A DNA stretch of 64,000 nt from Lihuaxuella thermophila (lineage in GTDB: Bacteria > Bacillota > Bacilli > Thermoactinomycetales > Thermoactinomycetaceae): the NCBI RefSeq assembly GCF_900110165.1, contig NZ_FOCQ01000001.1:62001-126000 (forward strand), in the 5' to 3' direction. Every line of letters starts with the position of its first letter. The first letter of the stretch is position 1. Positions 40,207 through 48,226 of the stretch are shown piece by piece. Both the position numbers and the translations under genes were made by a program. The notes beneath the pieces are model-generated. The model was not told the origin of the DNA and made no database searches. It saw nothing but the letters and a program-made list of their open reading frames with translations.

Positions 40207-40680
40207 TCACTTCCTTTCATATTCAAATGAACGGATGATTTCCTTGGCGGCATCGGGGATGGGCTTGCTTTTTCCGGTAGGAATATCGATATAAACGACG
40301 GTCCCTCTCCCGATTGCACCAAGCAGATTTTCGGCAGGAAGTGTCAACGCATATTGGAATTCCAAGCTGCTGTTTCCGATCCGGCTGACGCGCACTCCGA
40401 GGCGTATTTCTTTGCCGAAGTGGATCTGATGGAGATACTGGCACTCCAAACTGGCGGTGACGATCGCCCCGTTGATTCCCCGATCAGGATTGAACAGAAG
40501 CCTTCTCAAATCCAATTCTTCAAAATAACTTAGTCTTCCGTGTTCAAAATAACTGAAATAGCTGACATTATTGATATGGCCCAACATGTCCGTATCCGAA
40601 AAGCGGACCTGGATGGGAGTATAGAAGCGGAATTTGCTTAACCAATCTTGCTTGTTCTCCGGTGGCCATGCTTGAGACAA
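40207..40680 (-). CDS. 4-hydroxybenzoyl-CoA-thioesterase-fold acyl-CoA thioesterase
   Basis: 157 residues from TTG 40680, which has the strong site AGAGGGGGG 6 bp upstream; the longer in-frame opening adds a Lys-rich non-family tail. Hot-dog fold: VRFSDTDMLGHINNVSYFSY with the catalytic Asp region D-x2-GHxNN, EHGRLSYFEELD, and LHQIHFGKEIRLGVRVSRIG then LEFQYALT. Such enzymes hydrolyse acyl-CoA; the substrate is not set by sequence. It converges on the 61-residue gene and is divergent from the DUF3907-like gene at 40893. Confidence 0.85.
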   Translation of the reverse strand: MSQAWPPENKQDWLSKFRFYTPIQVRFSDTDMLGHINNVSYFSYFEHGRLSYFEELDLRRLLFNPDRGINGAIVTASLECQYLHQIHFGKEIRLGVRVSRIGNSSLEFQYALTLPAENLLGAIGRGTVVYIDIPTGKSKPIPDAAKEIIRSFEYERK

Positions 40681-40892
40681 TGGTATCCCCCCTCTTTTGC
40701 CTGACCAGTCAGTAATATTGTTTAATATCATAACACAATCTGTTTCTTGATTTGACTTTTTCGTTTGAAAAGCACGGTTTTTCTTTTTTTGCTGCCGTCT
40801 TCTCATCTTGAACCAATCAAACCGCTGTTATGATATACTAAGATTGGAATTCACTTGTTTGTATGGGCGGGTCCAAGGGGGGACATGTTTTT

Positions 40893-41402
40893 ATGCCGAC
40901 TGAACAAACCAAGCAGCTCTGCGTGTTAACGAGAGAAAAGCTGCGCGAAGCAAAAGTGCAATTGGAGAAGTTTTTGAATTATCACAGTGTTCCGCAGCTG
41001 TTGGATGAACAGGCGGATGGCCGGGAACGGGAACAATACATCTGCGAATTTCTTGGAGATCTCAGACATTTGAGCGTAGCTTGCGAATTGGGCTATGAAA
41101 AAGTGAGCCTCGTTTTGCGGCGGTCCAAGTTTAACCATGATTTTGCGGAAAAAGTGCTGAGCGAAATCGTCCATTCCTGCATATATAACTTTTATTATCC
41201 CCGGAACGAAGTGTATGAAGAAGACGGGCGGTATTGCTATACCAAGCATGATGCCATCAAGTTCAGGCAGGAGCCGCCGGAAGCGCTTAGACAAATCACC
41301 CTTTCACTTTCCAAGATTTTTGAAACACTGCGCGATGAGCTGGAATACTATGAAACCGATTATATTACCCGGATTCGCATGCAAAAAAGCGGAACCAAAT
41401 AA
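40893..41402 (+). CDS. YpuI-like protein (DUF3907)
   Basis: 169 residues; AAGGGGGGA lies 9 bp before ATG 40893. Helical protein with a likely family match to B. subtilis YpuI: TREKLREAKVQLEKFLNYHS, a repeated L...L pattern, EKVLSEIVHSCIYNFYYPRN, then HDAIKFRQEPPEAL and REDELEYYETDY-like ending (RDELEYYETDYIT). The KFRQEPPEAL and ELEYYETDY blocks are what I recall as conserved in DUF3907. Function unknown. It is a single gene with its own terminator. Confidence 0.65.
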   Translation: MPTEQTKQLCVLTREKLREAKVQLEKFLNYHSVPQLLDEQADGREREQYICEFLGDLRHLSVACELGYEKVSLVLRRSKFNHDFAEKVLSEIVHSCIYNFYYPRNEVYEEDGRYCYTKHDAIKFRQEPPEALRQITLSLSKIFETLRDELEYYETDYITRIRMQKSGTK

Positions 41403-41436
41403 ACTGGGCAGCCATCTTCACTTTCATCCACGCCGG

Positions 41437-41482
41437 ACAACAACCCCGCGATCCCCGGTCTGACGAGGGTTGTTGTTTTTTG
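41437..41482 (+). terminator. Rho-independent terminator
   Basis: ACAACAACCC/GGGTTGTTGT stem, TTTTTTG tail. Confidence 0.85.
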
Positions 41483-41585
41483 TTTGTTCGTGACATTTTT
41501 TGTCGAATCAGGTACACTTAAAAAGGATGGGCAACTGAACGGATACTCAGTGTAGAGAGGCTAAATGGGCAAAGGGGGAATGAAG

Positions 41586-42308
41586 ATGGCAGGGCCAATC
41601 ATTGAATCGCATTCACCTGTTGAAACATATGAAGGAAAGCGGTTTGTTCAGGGGAGTTATCGGCGGACTCGAGCCCGCATCGAACGGCTCATCAAGAAAA
41701 ACCCGACAACCGATCATTATTTGGCGCTGGCACATCTGGAAGCCAGAAATCAATATTGGGACCGCGCGCTGGCAGCTGTTCAAGGCGCATTAGATCTTGA
41801 CCCCATGCGAGCAGAAGCCCAGCTCATGCTGGCACAAGTGCTGGAAGCAAAAAATGAGCTGCAGCGTTCTCGCGAAGTCTATGAATCCCTCATCAACTGT
41901 CATCCTCATTTTAGCAAAGGATACCGGGAGTACGCGCGATATTTGATGACACATACCGATTTGCTTCACCTGGCGCAAAATTTATTGTTGCGCAGCTTGG
42001 AACTGGATCCCAGAGATGCTCTTTCACACACCATTCTTGCGGAAGTGTACCTGCTCCGGGGTCGGACGGGACAAGCTTTACTTCATCTCGAACTTGGCGC
42101 CCATTTTCAAGAGGGAGAACCCTTTTATCACCAGCGTACAGCCAATCTGTTCATCAGGATGGAACAATATGAAGAAGCAGTCAGGCAGTTAAAGATGGCT
42201 CTTCGCGTAGATCCTAAAAATAAAATCATCCGTTCACAATTTCGTCAAATTCTGAAGGAGACCAATACACCAAGATTCTTAACTCTTTGGAAACGGTGGG
42301 GAATTTAA
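41586..42308 (+). CDS. Tetratricopeptide-repeat protein
   Basis: 240 residues from ATG 41586; AAAGGGGGA lies 6 bp upstream, and the earlier ATG codons at 41565 and 41580 are respectively upstream of and adjacent to it. Residues 35-235 carry about six TPR units with the canonical W/LG..A/Y..A pattern (DHYLALAHLEARNQYWDRAL, LMLAQVLEAKNELQRSREVY, TILAEVYLLRGRTGQALLHL). No signal peptide. TPRs are protein-binding scaffolds; the partner is not known. It is a single-gene unit preceding the sRNA candidate. Confidence 0.8.
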   Translation: MAGPIIESHSPVETYEGKRFVQGSYRRTRARIERLIKKNPTTDHYLALAHLEARNQYWDRALAAVQGALDLDPMRAEAQLMLAQVLEAKNELQRSREVYESLINCHPHFSKGYREYARYLMTHTDLLHLAQNLLLRSLELDPRDALSHTILAEVYLLRGRTGQALLHLELGAHFQEGEPFYHQRTANLFIRMEQYEEAVRQLKMALRVDPKNKIIRSQFRQILKETNTPRFLTLWKRWGI

Positions 42309-42365
42309 AACGAAAGTATTGGGACCAGAAATTTAAAAAGTTTGAAAATAGTTCCTCGTGAAATA

Positions 42366-42394
42366 TCGACAAAATTCGGGGAGCATGATACAAT
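42366..42394 (+). promoter_or_regulatory. SigA-type promoter of the candidate small RNA
   Basis: TCGACA (42366-42371), exactly 17 bp, TACAAT (42389-42394). Confidence 0.7.
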
Positions 42395-42400
42395 GTATGC

Positions 42401-42501
42401 TGTAAGTAAGGTTGACCTTCTTGCTTACGCTACCACGCTTCTTTTAACTCCTTAATCTTGACCCTCTTTCATGTGACCAGGGCGCACCTGGTCTTTTTTT
42501 T
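42401..42501 (+). ncRNA. Candidate ~100-nt small RNA
   Basis: Predicted start near 42401 from the promoter; the transcript has a 5' hairpin (GTAAG and AAGG paired with CCTT and CTTAC, 42402-42428), a C- and U-rich single-stranded middle (ACCACGC, TTGACCCTCTTTC), and a terminator GACCAGG-GCGCA-CCTGGTC plus TTTTTTTT ending at about 42501. No reading frame with a ribosome binding site lies inside. C-rich unpaired patches are typical of Bacillus regulatory RNAs that bind Shine-Dalgarno sequences. It could instead be a terminated leader of the next gene. Confidence 0.55.
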
Positions 42502-42571
42502 ATACCCCGGGATCGAGTATGCTAGATAAATAGGAGCCGTATGGTCGAGATGGAGGAGGGAAAGGCCGGAC

Positions 42572-42946
42572 ATGAAATCGTCATATCATCCGCTTTATGT
42601 GGAATTCTTCAAATGTTATCATCGCGAAGAGTATTGGGAAGCCCATGAAGTGTTGGAAGAACTGTGGCAAACTCAAAGAGAGAACGACTTTTACCATGGA
42701 TTGATTCAGATTGCGGCCATTATGCACCAGCTAAAAAGGGGGAAAGTACGGGGAGCGAGAAAGCTGGCCGATTCGGCGTTCCGTTACCTTACTCCCTTCG
42801 CTCCGTCGAAAGACGGTGTCGCTGTCGATGAAGTTCTCGCTTGGCTGAAAAAATGTTTGGAGCTTCTCCCGGAAGGGATAGAAAAGATGGACCCGGGTAA
42901 AGTGGAACAATTGGGCATCGGGACATGCCGCCTGCCTGCTTTATAA
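42572..42946 (+). CDS. DUF309 family protein (YpuF-like)
   Basis: 124 residues; GGAGGGAAAGG upstream. The DUF309 signature YVEFFKCYHREEYWEAHEVL followed by EELWQ and a LIQIAAIMHQLKRGKVRGAR block is clear. Helical; the His and Glu in F.C.HREEYWEAHE..EELW may bind a metal, as in this family of small all-alpha proteins. Function unknown. It begins 70 bp after the sRNA candidate terminator and ends before its own terminator. Confidence 0.85.
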   Translation: MKSSYHPLYVEFFKCYHREEYWEAHEVLEELWQTQRENDFYHGLIQIAAIMHQLKRGKVRGARKLADSAFRYLTPFAPSKDGVAVDEVLAWLKKCLELLPEGIEKMDPGKVEQLGIGTCRLPAL

Positions 42947-43010
42947 ACTAATCTTCCATTATAGAGAATTCCCTGGCCGTTAACGCATCGAATGAAATAT
43001 ATGCCGCGGG

Positions 43011-43052
43011 ATGCCGAACCTTAGAGATCGGAAGAAGGTTCGGCATTTTTGT
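43011..43052 (+). terminator. Rho-independent terminator
   Basis: ATGCCGAACC/GGTTCGGCAT stem then TTTTTG. Confidence 0.88.
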
Positions 43053-43197
43053 TTGGAGGGCGGTTATCAAGAACGGGGGCAACGTTCTGTGATTTTTTAT
43101 CTGTAAATAACATAATTGGCTACTTGGATGACTAAATAATTATATAAAAGCCATTTTGTGTTTTTATGATCCCGGTGTTTGGAAAGGGAGAGGAGGA

Positions 43198-43773
43198 ATG
43201 GGGAAAATGAAAGGGCGACGATGGACGGAACAAGAAGATCGGCTGCTCAGAGAAAAGGTGCTGGAATCGATCAGCAATGGGGGGACGCAGCTGGAAGCTT
43301 TTGAAGAAGTGGGCAGAAAATTGGGGCGGACTTCTGGAGCTTGCGGTTTTCGTTGGAATGCCGTGTTGCGCAGGCAGGATCCTCTCGCTTACACGGAGGC
43401 GAAGAAGAAACGGGTTTACCGACAGATCCACAAAAAAAAGGGTTCGCAAATCGGGTCGTTTACACAAATTATTGATTCACTCAAACAAGCTGAAAAATCA
43501 TGGAATGAATTACAGGAAGAAATCCGCCGGTTATCCGAACAACTCGCGGAAAAAAACAGAAGATACCAGCTACTTGTGCAGGAACATCAAAAGCTGAAGG
43601 AAGAAAAGAGCTCGTATGAATGGTATCAACGGGAAGTGAAGGAGCGTTATCAGGATCTCTTGCAGATCTTGAAAAGAGTGAGGGAAGAATCTTCCGTTCC
43701 GCTTTCAACGGAGATAAAGGATGAAAATGCAGCCGAGATACGTGCGGATACAGAGAGCAGCACTTCTTCATAA
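43198..43773 (+). CDS. RsfA-family (Myb/SANT-like) sporulation transcription factor
   Basis: 191 residues; ATG 43198 (GGGAG 7 bp upstream) or ATG 43207 after AGGAGG. The N-terminal Myb/SANT-like DNA-binding half matches RsfA: RRWTEQEDRLLREKVLESI, NGGTQLEAFEEVGRKLGRTS and ACGFRWNAVLRRQ. The C-terminal half is a heptad coiled coil (LKQAEKSWNELQEEIRRLSE, NRRYQLLVQEHQKLKEEKSS) of about 70 residues, for dimerisation. RsfA is a prespore-specific regulator fine-tuning sigma-F genes in B. subtilis; several paralogues exist in Bacilli, so exact identity is uncertain. Confidence 0.82.
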   Translation: MGKMKGRRWTEQEDRLLREKVLESISNGGTQLEAFEEVGRKLGRTSGACGFRWNAVLRRQDPLAYTEAKKKRVYRQIHKKKGSQIGSFTQIIDSLKQAEKSWNELQEEIRRLSEQLAEKNRRYQLLVQEHQKLKEEKSSYEWYQREVKERYQDLLQILKRVREESSVPLSTEIKDENAAEIRADTESSTSS

Positions 43774-43805
43774 ACTGTTCATATGAATGTTTCAGGGAGA
43801 AAGAG

Positions 43806-44081
43806 GTGCGTTTTTTGTCCCATGATCCTTCCGCCGAAGATACCAGGAAGCTGGAAGAACGGTTAGCCTGTTTGGAAGAGAAGCTTGAACTCATGCAGCA
43901 ACAACTGAAGCAGCTGGTGATCGAAAACAAAAAACTCCGTCGGGATATGAAATTTTTTGAACTGATGTTGTTGGAAGAATACCACCTGTTGATCCAATTG
44001 CTCGGAAGGGATCAAGGTGATCTGAGCATTCATTCCATCCGTGATTCTCCTGCATCAAGACAATCACCAAACAGCGAGTAA
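43806..44081 (+). CDS. Small coiled-coil hypothetical protein
   Basis: 91 residues from GTG 43806, with GGGAGAAAGAG upstream. Residues 15-65 form an uninterrupted coiled coil (LEERLACLEEKLELMQQQLK, then VIENKKLRRDMKFFELMLLE) resembling the coil of the preceding RsfA-like gene, 32 bp upstream on the same strand. No recognised family. It could partner the RsfA-like protein through its coil. The tail (SIHSIRDSPASRQSPN) is polar. It ends before a terminator. Confidence 0.6.
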   Translation: MRFLSHDPSAEDTRKLEERLACLEEKLELMQQQLKQLVIENKKLRRDMKFFELMLLEEYHLLIQLLGRDQGDLSIHSIRDSPASRQSPNSE

Positions 44082-44087
44082 AAGGAA

Positions 44088-44122
44088 AAACGAGCCTCAC
44101 AAAATAAGGGCTCGTTTGTTTA
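44088..44122 (+). terminator. Rho-independent terminator
   Basis: AAACGAGCC/GGGCTCGTTT stem, then GTTTATG. Confidence 0.75.
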
Positions 44123-44210
44123 TGAATCCCTGAGATTTGGGCGATTGACCTTTCTCATTCCCCTTTTTGTTCACATATGTTGTAAGGACATTGGTGGAAG
44201 GGGGAATCAT

Positions 44211-44495
44211 ATGTCCGGAAACGGTCTGCCCATGCAAAATTTGGCTGATATGATCAATCAAGTGATGGGGAAAAAGGTCCTCACCGAACAACAGTTGGAA
44301 CAAATCATGCAGGGAGCCCAAAAAGCACTCGGCCAGGGTGGCATGACTGCGGTTTTAGAGTATTTGATGAAAGTAACGCAGGCTGACGTCGAGATGGATG
44401 AGCTGGTACAATTTTCCCATCGCGTGAAATCGAATCCCGACCTGGGTATGGATATATTGCAGGGGAAAAAACAAATTTCGCGCAAGAGTAAATAA
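44211..44495 (+). CDS. Small hypothetical protein
   Basis: 94 residues, ATG 44211 after AAGGGGGAATCAT. Helical and Gln/Met-rich at the start (LADMINQVMGKKVLTEQQLE, QIMQGAQKALGQGG, AVLEYLMKVTQADVEMDELV). No Cys, no signal peptide or membrane helix. Not recognised. The helices around 20-75 suggest a bundle. It is a single gene bounded by hairpins on both sides. Confidence 0.6.
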   Translation: MSGNGLPMQNLADMINQVMGKKVLTEQQLEQIMQGAQKALGQGGMTAVLEYLMKVTQADVEMDELVQFSHRVKSNPDLGMDILQGKKQISRKSK

Positions 44496-44507
44496 ATAAA
44501 TGTCATC

Positions 44508-44540
44508 AAAGGGTTGGCAGTTGCCAGCCCTTTGCACTTA
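44508..44540 (+). terminator. Terminator-like hairpin
   Basis: AAAGGGTTGGCA/TGCCAGCCCTTT (one G.U) without a pure T-run. Confidence 0.6.
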
Positions 44541-44613
44541 TCCCTTTATACTCACTGAAAGTTACATCGCTTCAGAGCAAGTCGGGCAAGATGATCCGCA
44601 GCAGCTCCTGCAT

Positions 44614-44653
44614 CAACAAAACGCCCGGCTGGATTTGCGTACATTCAGCCGGG
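44614..44653 (-). terminator. Terminator of the MFS gene
   Basis: Minus strand CCCGGCTG...CAGCCGGG, then CGTTTTGTT. Confidence 0.7.
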
Positions 44654-44659
44654 TCTTGT

Positions 44660-45955
44660 TTATCGGGGCGTAGCGTGTACGCGTCCGGTTGGATGGGGAG
44701 CCAGTTTTTTTTGTATTTGCTCTGCCAGGGGGGTTAAATCACCGTCAATGCCTCTTAATAACGGCATGAACAATCCGATCAAGCCGCAAAGGATCTGAAT
44801 GATGCCGGAGAGAAGCAGCAAGAGAGGAAGACCGAAAGATTCCGAGACCACGCCGCCCAGAAAACCGCCCAGCGGAATCATTCCCTGCCCCAACAGCAGG
44901 CGGACAGACATGACACGCCCGCGGTAGTTGTCCGGAACCAGTTGTCCGTATAAGGCGGAGCTGTACGAATTGAAAAACGGGATCGTGAGGCCGAGCAGGA
45001 AAAATAAACAAAGCGTGAGGATAAACTCCCTGCTCATGCTCATCAGGACGATGAAGATTCCCATTGCGATAAAGCTGCCCAGCATCAAAACACGTCTCCG
45101 CCTGACTTCACCCAGCCAGGAGGTGATCAAAGTCCCTGTGATGATCCCCAGTGAAAAGGCAGGCATCAGCAGCCCGATTTGCACCGCACGGATATTCAGC
45201 ACTTCTTGCCCCAAGGGGATGATCAGCATGTTCCAGGAAGAAAAGCACAAGTTGCTGACGGCCAGCAGGATCATGATGACAAACAAGGCGGGGACTTGCC
45301 GGAAGAATAGAAAGCCGGCCGCCCAATCCCGGGCCAGTTGTTTCCATGAGCAGGCGGACAGTTGCTCCCTTTCGGAGTGTGATGTGGTTTGTTTGGGCAA
45401 CAGAAAGAGCAGAGCCGCACTCAGTGCATAAGTAACCGCGTTCACGCCAATTCCGGCCGAAGGGTCGGAGACAGAGACCAAGGTGCTTCCGATCACAGGG
45501 CCGAGTAAGCGGGCGGTATTGGTGAATCCATCCATCAGGGAGTAGCCGCGGACGAAATGTTGTTTCCCAAGCAGGTTCGGGACGAGAGCCATCCCCGCAG
45601 GGATAAACAAGGCGCTGCAGCTGCCCAGTACGACAGCGGCGACAAAAATGTGCCAGACCTCGATCGTGCGGGTGAAAGCAAACAGAGCGAGCGCGAGTAA
45701 GGTGAAAAAGCGGAGCGCGTTTAAAGCGGACATCAGCCGCACGCGGTCCACCCGGTCGATCAAAGGGGCGGCAATGAGACGAATGATCACTTCCGGCAAA
45801 GAAAAAGCGACCAAGACACTTCCCATCAGCCATTTGGAGCCAGTCATCTGGTACAGCAGCCACTCAATGCTGAACAAGCCGATCATATCGCCCAGTGCGC
45901 TGATGGTTTCGGCGCTGAGAAGCAGCCAGAAAGGGCGGTTTTTCACAGAAAGCAT
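44660..45955 (-). CDS. Major facilitator superfamily transporter
   Basis: 431 residues with twelve membrane helices. The N-half opens LLLSAETISALGDMIGLFSI and the cytoplasmic loop 2-3 has IDRVDRVRLMSALNA, where the MFS DRxxR-type motif A lies. The second half has LFFLLGLTIPFFNSYSSALY, then PDNYRGRVMSVRLLL. It resembles the MacA/DHA3-type efflux group (enterobactin- and macrolide-exporter-like). The substrate is unknown. The start is 18 bp past the stop of an upstream ArsR-type regulator, so the two genes form an operon in which the regulator probably senses the exported compound. Confidence 0.88.
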   Translation of the reverse strand: MLSVKNRPFWLLLSAETISALGDMIGLFSIEWLLYQMTGSKWLMGSVLVAFSLPEVIIRLIAAPLIDRVDRVRLMSALNALRFFTLLALALFAFTRTIEVWHIFVAAVVLGSCSALFIPAGMALVPNLLGKQHFVRGYSLMDGFTNTARLLGPVIGSTLVSVSDPSAGIGVNAVTYALSAALLFLLPKQTTSHSEREQLSACSWKQLARDWAAGFLFFRQVPALFVIMILLAVSNLCFSSWNMLIIPLGQEVLNIRAVQIGLLMPAFSLGIITGTLITSWLGEVRRRRVLMLGSFIAMGIFIVLMSMSREFILTLCLFFLLGLTIPFFNSYSSALYGQLVPDNYRGRVMSVRLLLGQGMIPLGGFLGGVVSESFGLPLLLLLSGIIQILCGLIGLFMPLLRGIDGDLTPLAEQIQKKLAPHPTGRVHATPR

Positions 45956-45972
45956 CTCTGATCCTCCTTAAA

Positions 45973-46929
45973 TTATCCCATTCCTTTTTTCATGTAATCC
46001 TGCAATTGAATTGCTAGTTCCGGGATAAATGAACCGCGCAGCTGATAGCGATCATGACCGCTTTTTTGATAAAGCACGCGAATCATTCCTGCGGCCCTTA
46101 AAGCGACAAGATGATGGTGTACGGTGCTCTTGGACAAGCCGATCTCTTGAGCGATTTCTGAGAAACTGCGGGTTTTGTCTCCAAGAAAACGCAAGATCTT
46201 CAGGCGATTTGGATCTGACAGTGCGTGCGTCATGCGGGTAAGGGAAGGAGGCGGTTCTTCCTCAGCTGTTGGAAGAGGATCGGCAGAATAACCTATATAG
46301 AAGTTTTTTGAGTCATAATCGATGATGTTAAAAGGCCTGCTGTGATATTGCGGGAACAGATAAACCCGATCCACCCCATTTCCCGGTTGAATATATAAAC
46401 CATTGGTTGCTTTCTCCACCTGCTCTTCAACCGGATACAGGGAAAACCATTTTTGCTTCTCAAGGGCATCCTTCTTCAGTCCTGTGATGATTTGCGAATC
46501 GACTTGACGGAAATACTGTTCGTTCCATTCATATAAGATTTGCACCCAGCGATTGCGAAAATAATGGAGCGTTGCTGCGGATGGAAGAGGTTTTTTTTGT
46601 ACGAGAAGCGAGGTTTGATCTACTAATTCCTCAACGGGAAGTTGCTCGATCCAATGGATCACTCTTATGGGATTCTGTTCATCCATCCATTCTTTGTGGC
46701 TGAGGATTCCGTAAAAACCGATCAGGATCGGATGAAAGACATCTTGTTTTTTATCCTGATACAAGTCGGAAATCTGTTGATGCAGCCTGGAGCTGATTGC
46801 CTTCTTGACCGATGCGGCCCACCCGGTCCACAATTCATAATGCTTATGGGAAGGTTTCGACATATAGGTGAGCAAACTCAATACACACTCGAGGTAGACA
46901 TGAAAGATCACCTGGACCGAGTAGTTCAC
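45973..46929 (-). CDS. ArsR-type winged-helix regulator with long N-terminal domain
   Basis: 318 residues from GTG 46929 (AGGGTGG upstream). The C-terminal 80 residues are a winged helix: LSDPNRLKILRFLGDKTRSF then SEIAQEIGLSKSTVHHHLVA and LRAAGMIRV. The 230-residue N-terminal part is mixed alpha/beta with aromatic residues (TLHYFRNRWVQILYEWNEQY, VYLFPQYHSRPFNIIDYDS) and is probably the ligand-sensing half. The DNA-binding domain at the C-terminus is unusual for small ArsR proteins but known for HTH_20/DUF-type fusions. No metal-site Cys motif is present, so the signal is likely organic. It lies upstream of the MFS gene. Confidence 0.82.
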   Translation of the reverse strand: MNYSVQVIFHVYLECVLSLLTYMSKPSHKHYELWTGWAASVKKAISSRLHQQISDLYQDKKQDVFHPILIGFYGILSHKEWMDEQNPIRVIHWIEQLPVEELVDQTSLLVQKKPLPSAATLHYFRNRWVQILYEWNEQYFRQVDSQIITGLKKDALEKQKWFSLYPVEEQVEKATNGLYIQPGNGVDRVYLFPQYHSRPFNIIDYDSKNFYIGYSADPLPTAEEEPPPSLTRMTHALSDPNRLKILRFLGDKTRSFSEIAQEIGLSKSTVHHHLVALRAAGMIRVLYQKSGHDRYQLRGSFIPELAIQLQDYMKKGMG

Positions 46930-47043
46930 TTAAAAACCCACCCTCTTTTTGTTCGATATTTATAGAACATTTATTAATTATATTATATTGGAATAAAACA
47001 TACTCAACCACTATTTTTAGAATTTTTTATACAAATAAGCCTC

Positions 47044-47200
47044 TTGCGGGTTTTGACATCGATCCGCGGCTGGCTGGAAGCCTTGCAAAAAGACTATGTG
47101 GAGAAAGACCAAAACAGAGCACACGGAGGGAAAATCTCTGTGGAGAGCGAACCGGGAAATGGAACCTGTTTTACGTTCGTCTTTCCGCTTTCTCAATTGA
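47044..47200 (+). pseudogene. Remnant of a sensor histidine kinase C-terminus
   Basis: One frame ends AHGGKISVESEPGNGTCFTF followed by VFPLSQ (codons 47119-47196), the conserved G2 box and final strand of HATPase_c in sensor kinases. The N and G1 boxes, HisKA and sensory region are missing, and upstream residues (ALQKDYVEKDQNR) do not continue the family pattern. This is a fragment, not a gene. The rest of the gap 46930-47275 is AT-rich. Confidence 0.75.
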
Positions 47201-47275
47201 GTCATACCCATGTCAAAGTTTCGTCATACATTTGGGGTAGACTATCCTGAAGTCAATCAGAAAGAGGTGGAAACT

Positions 47276-48037
47276 ATGGCTTTCTCACTGAAAAAGATTC
47301 TGGGTACAGCGGTCGCGATCGGCCTTGTCGGCGGAATCCTGCTGGGAGCGGGTCAGGTGGGATACGCGGACATTCAGTCTACCTTAAAAGATAAGAGATT
47401 GGAGAAATTAAGCTCTTTTTTCCATAAGAAAAAGGCTGATGAACACCAATCGATTCGAGTGACGGAAAAAGTGGCGTCTTATCTCGGAATGAAAAAAGAA
47501 GATGTCGAAGCGGTGCTGAGGGAGAAAAGCCTCGGGATTCATCAGATCGCCCTCGCCGCCGTCATCGCCAAAAAGAGCAACCAACCACTCTCACAAGTGG
47601 CATCAGCGATCAAGCAGAAAAGGAACTGGAAAGAAGTTGTGCAGGCTTACCGCATGGATCCGAAAGAGGTTTGGAAGGAATTGCGCCTTCTTTTTCCTCA
47701 GCTGAACACGAAAATGCATTTTCTGAAAAACCACCCCGCTCTCTTGTTTCAAGCTTTAGCCTCCTATCTTGGGCGTGAGCCGGAGGAGATCCGGAAGGCT
47801 CTCTATCACTCGCGGGTTCATCCCGAAGGAGCGATGCATGCGGCAGTGTTAGCCAAGGCGAGCGGAAAAAGATTGGAGGAAGTTCTGGCCATCAAGACGG
47901 AAAAGAAAACTTGGAAAGAGGTGGCTTCTGCTCTCCGAGTAAGCCCGGATCAAGTCAAGGTAGAGCGCAAAAAACTGCAACAGCTGTTTCGTCAAGAATT
48001 GAAAAAATGGAGAGAGCAATTGAAAGAAGATAAGTAA
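47276..48037 (+). CDS. Secreted protein with internal tandem duplication
   Basis: 253 residues; ATG 47276 behind AGAGGTGGAAACT. A Sec signal peptide (KKILGTAVAIGLVGGILLGA, AGQVGYADIQ) is followed by a Lys-rich helical protein made of two similar halves: residues about 65-150 (VASYLGMKKEDVEAVLREKS, LAAVIAKKSNQPLSQVASAI, NWKEVVQAYRMDPKEVWKEL) and 165-235 (LASYLGREPEEIRKALYHSR, HAAVLAKASGKRLEEVLAIK, TWKEVASALRVSPDQVK). No known enzyme motif. Isolated, following a kinase remnant. Basic and helical, it may bind DNA or cell wall. Confidence 0.72.
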   Translation: MAFSLKKILGTAVAIGLVGGILLGAGQVGYADIQSTLKDKRLEKLSSFFHKKKADEHQSIRVTEKVASYLGMKKEDVEAVLREKSLGIHQIALAAVIAKKSNQPLSQVASAIKQKRNWKEVVQAYRMDPKEVWKELRLLFPQLNTKMHFLKNHPALLFQALASYLGREPEEIRKALYHSRVHPEGAMHAAVLAKASGKRLEEVLAIKTEKKTWKEVASALRVSPDQVKVERKKLQQLFRQELKKWREQLKEDK

Positions 48038-48056
48038 AATCGGATGATTGTATCAG

Positions 48057-48092
48057 GCCCCCTGTGGATCAGATCCAACAGGGGGCTTATTA
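48057..48092 (+). terminator. Rho-independent terminator
   Basis: GCCCCCTGT/ACAGGGGGC stem, then TTATT. Confidence 0.75.
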
Positions 48093-48226
48093 CCGTACAA
48101 ATGAAGCTAAACCAACGTAACTCAAGAATTGGCACACTTTATGCTTGATTTGTTTTTCCGCTCCATGGGTAAGACGGCGGATGAACCAAAAAACTTCGCT
48201 GCCCCGGAAGGATGAGACAGTGCTTT

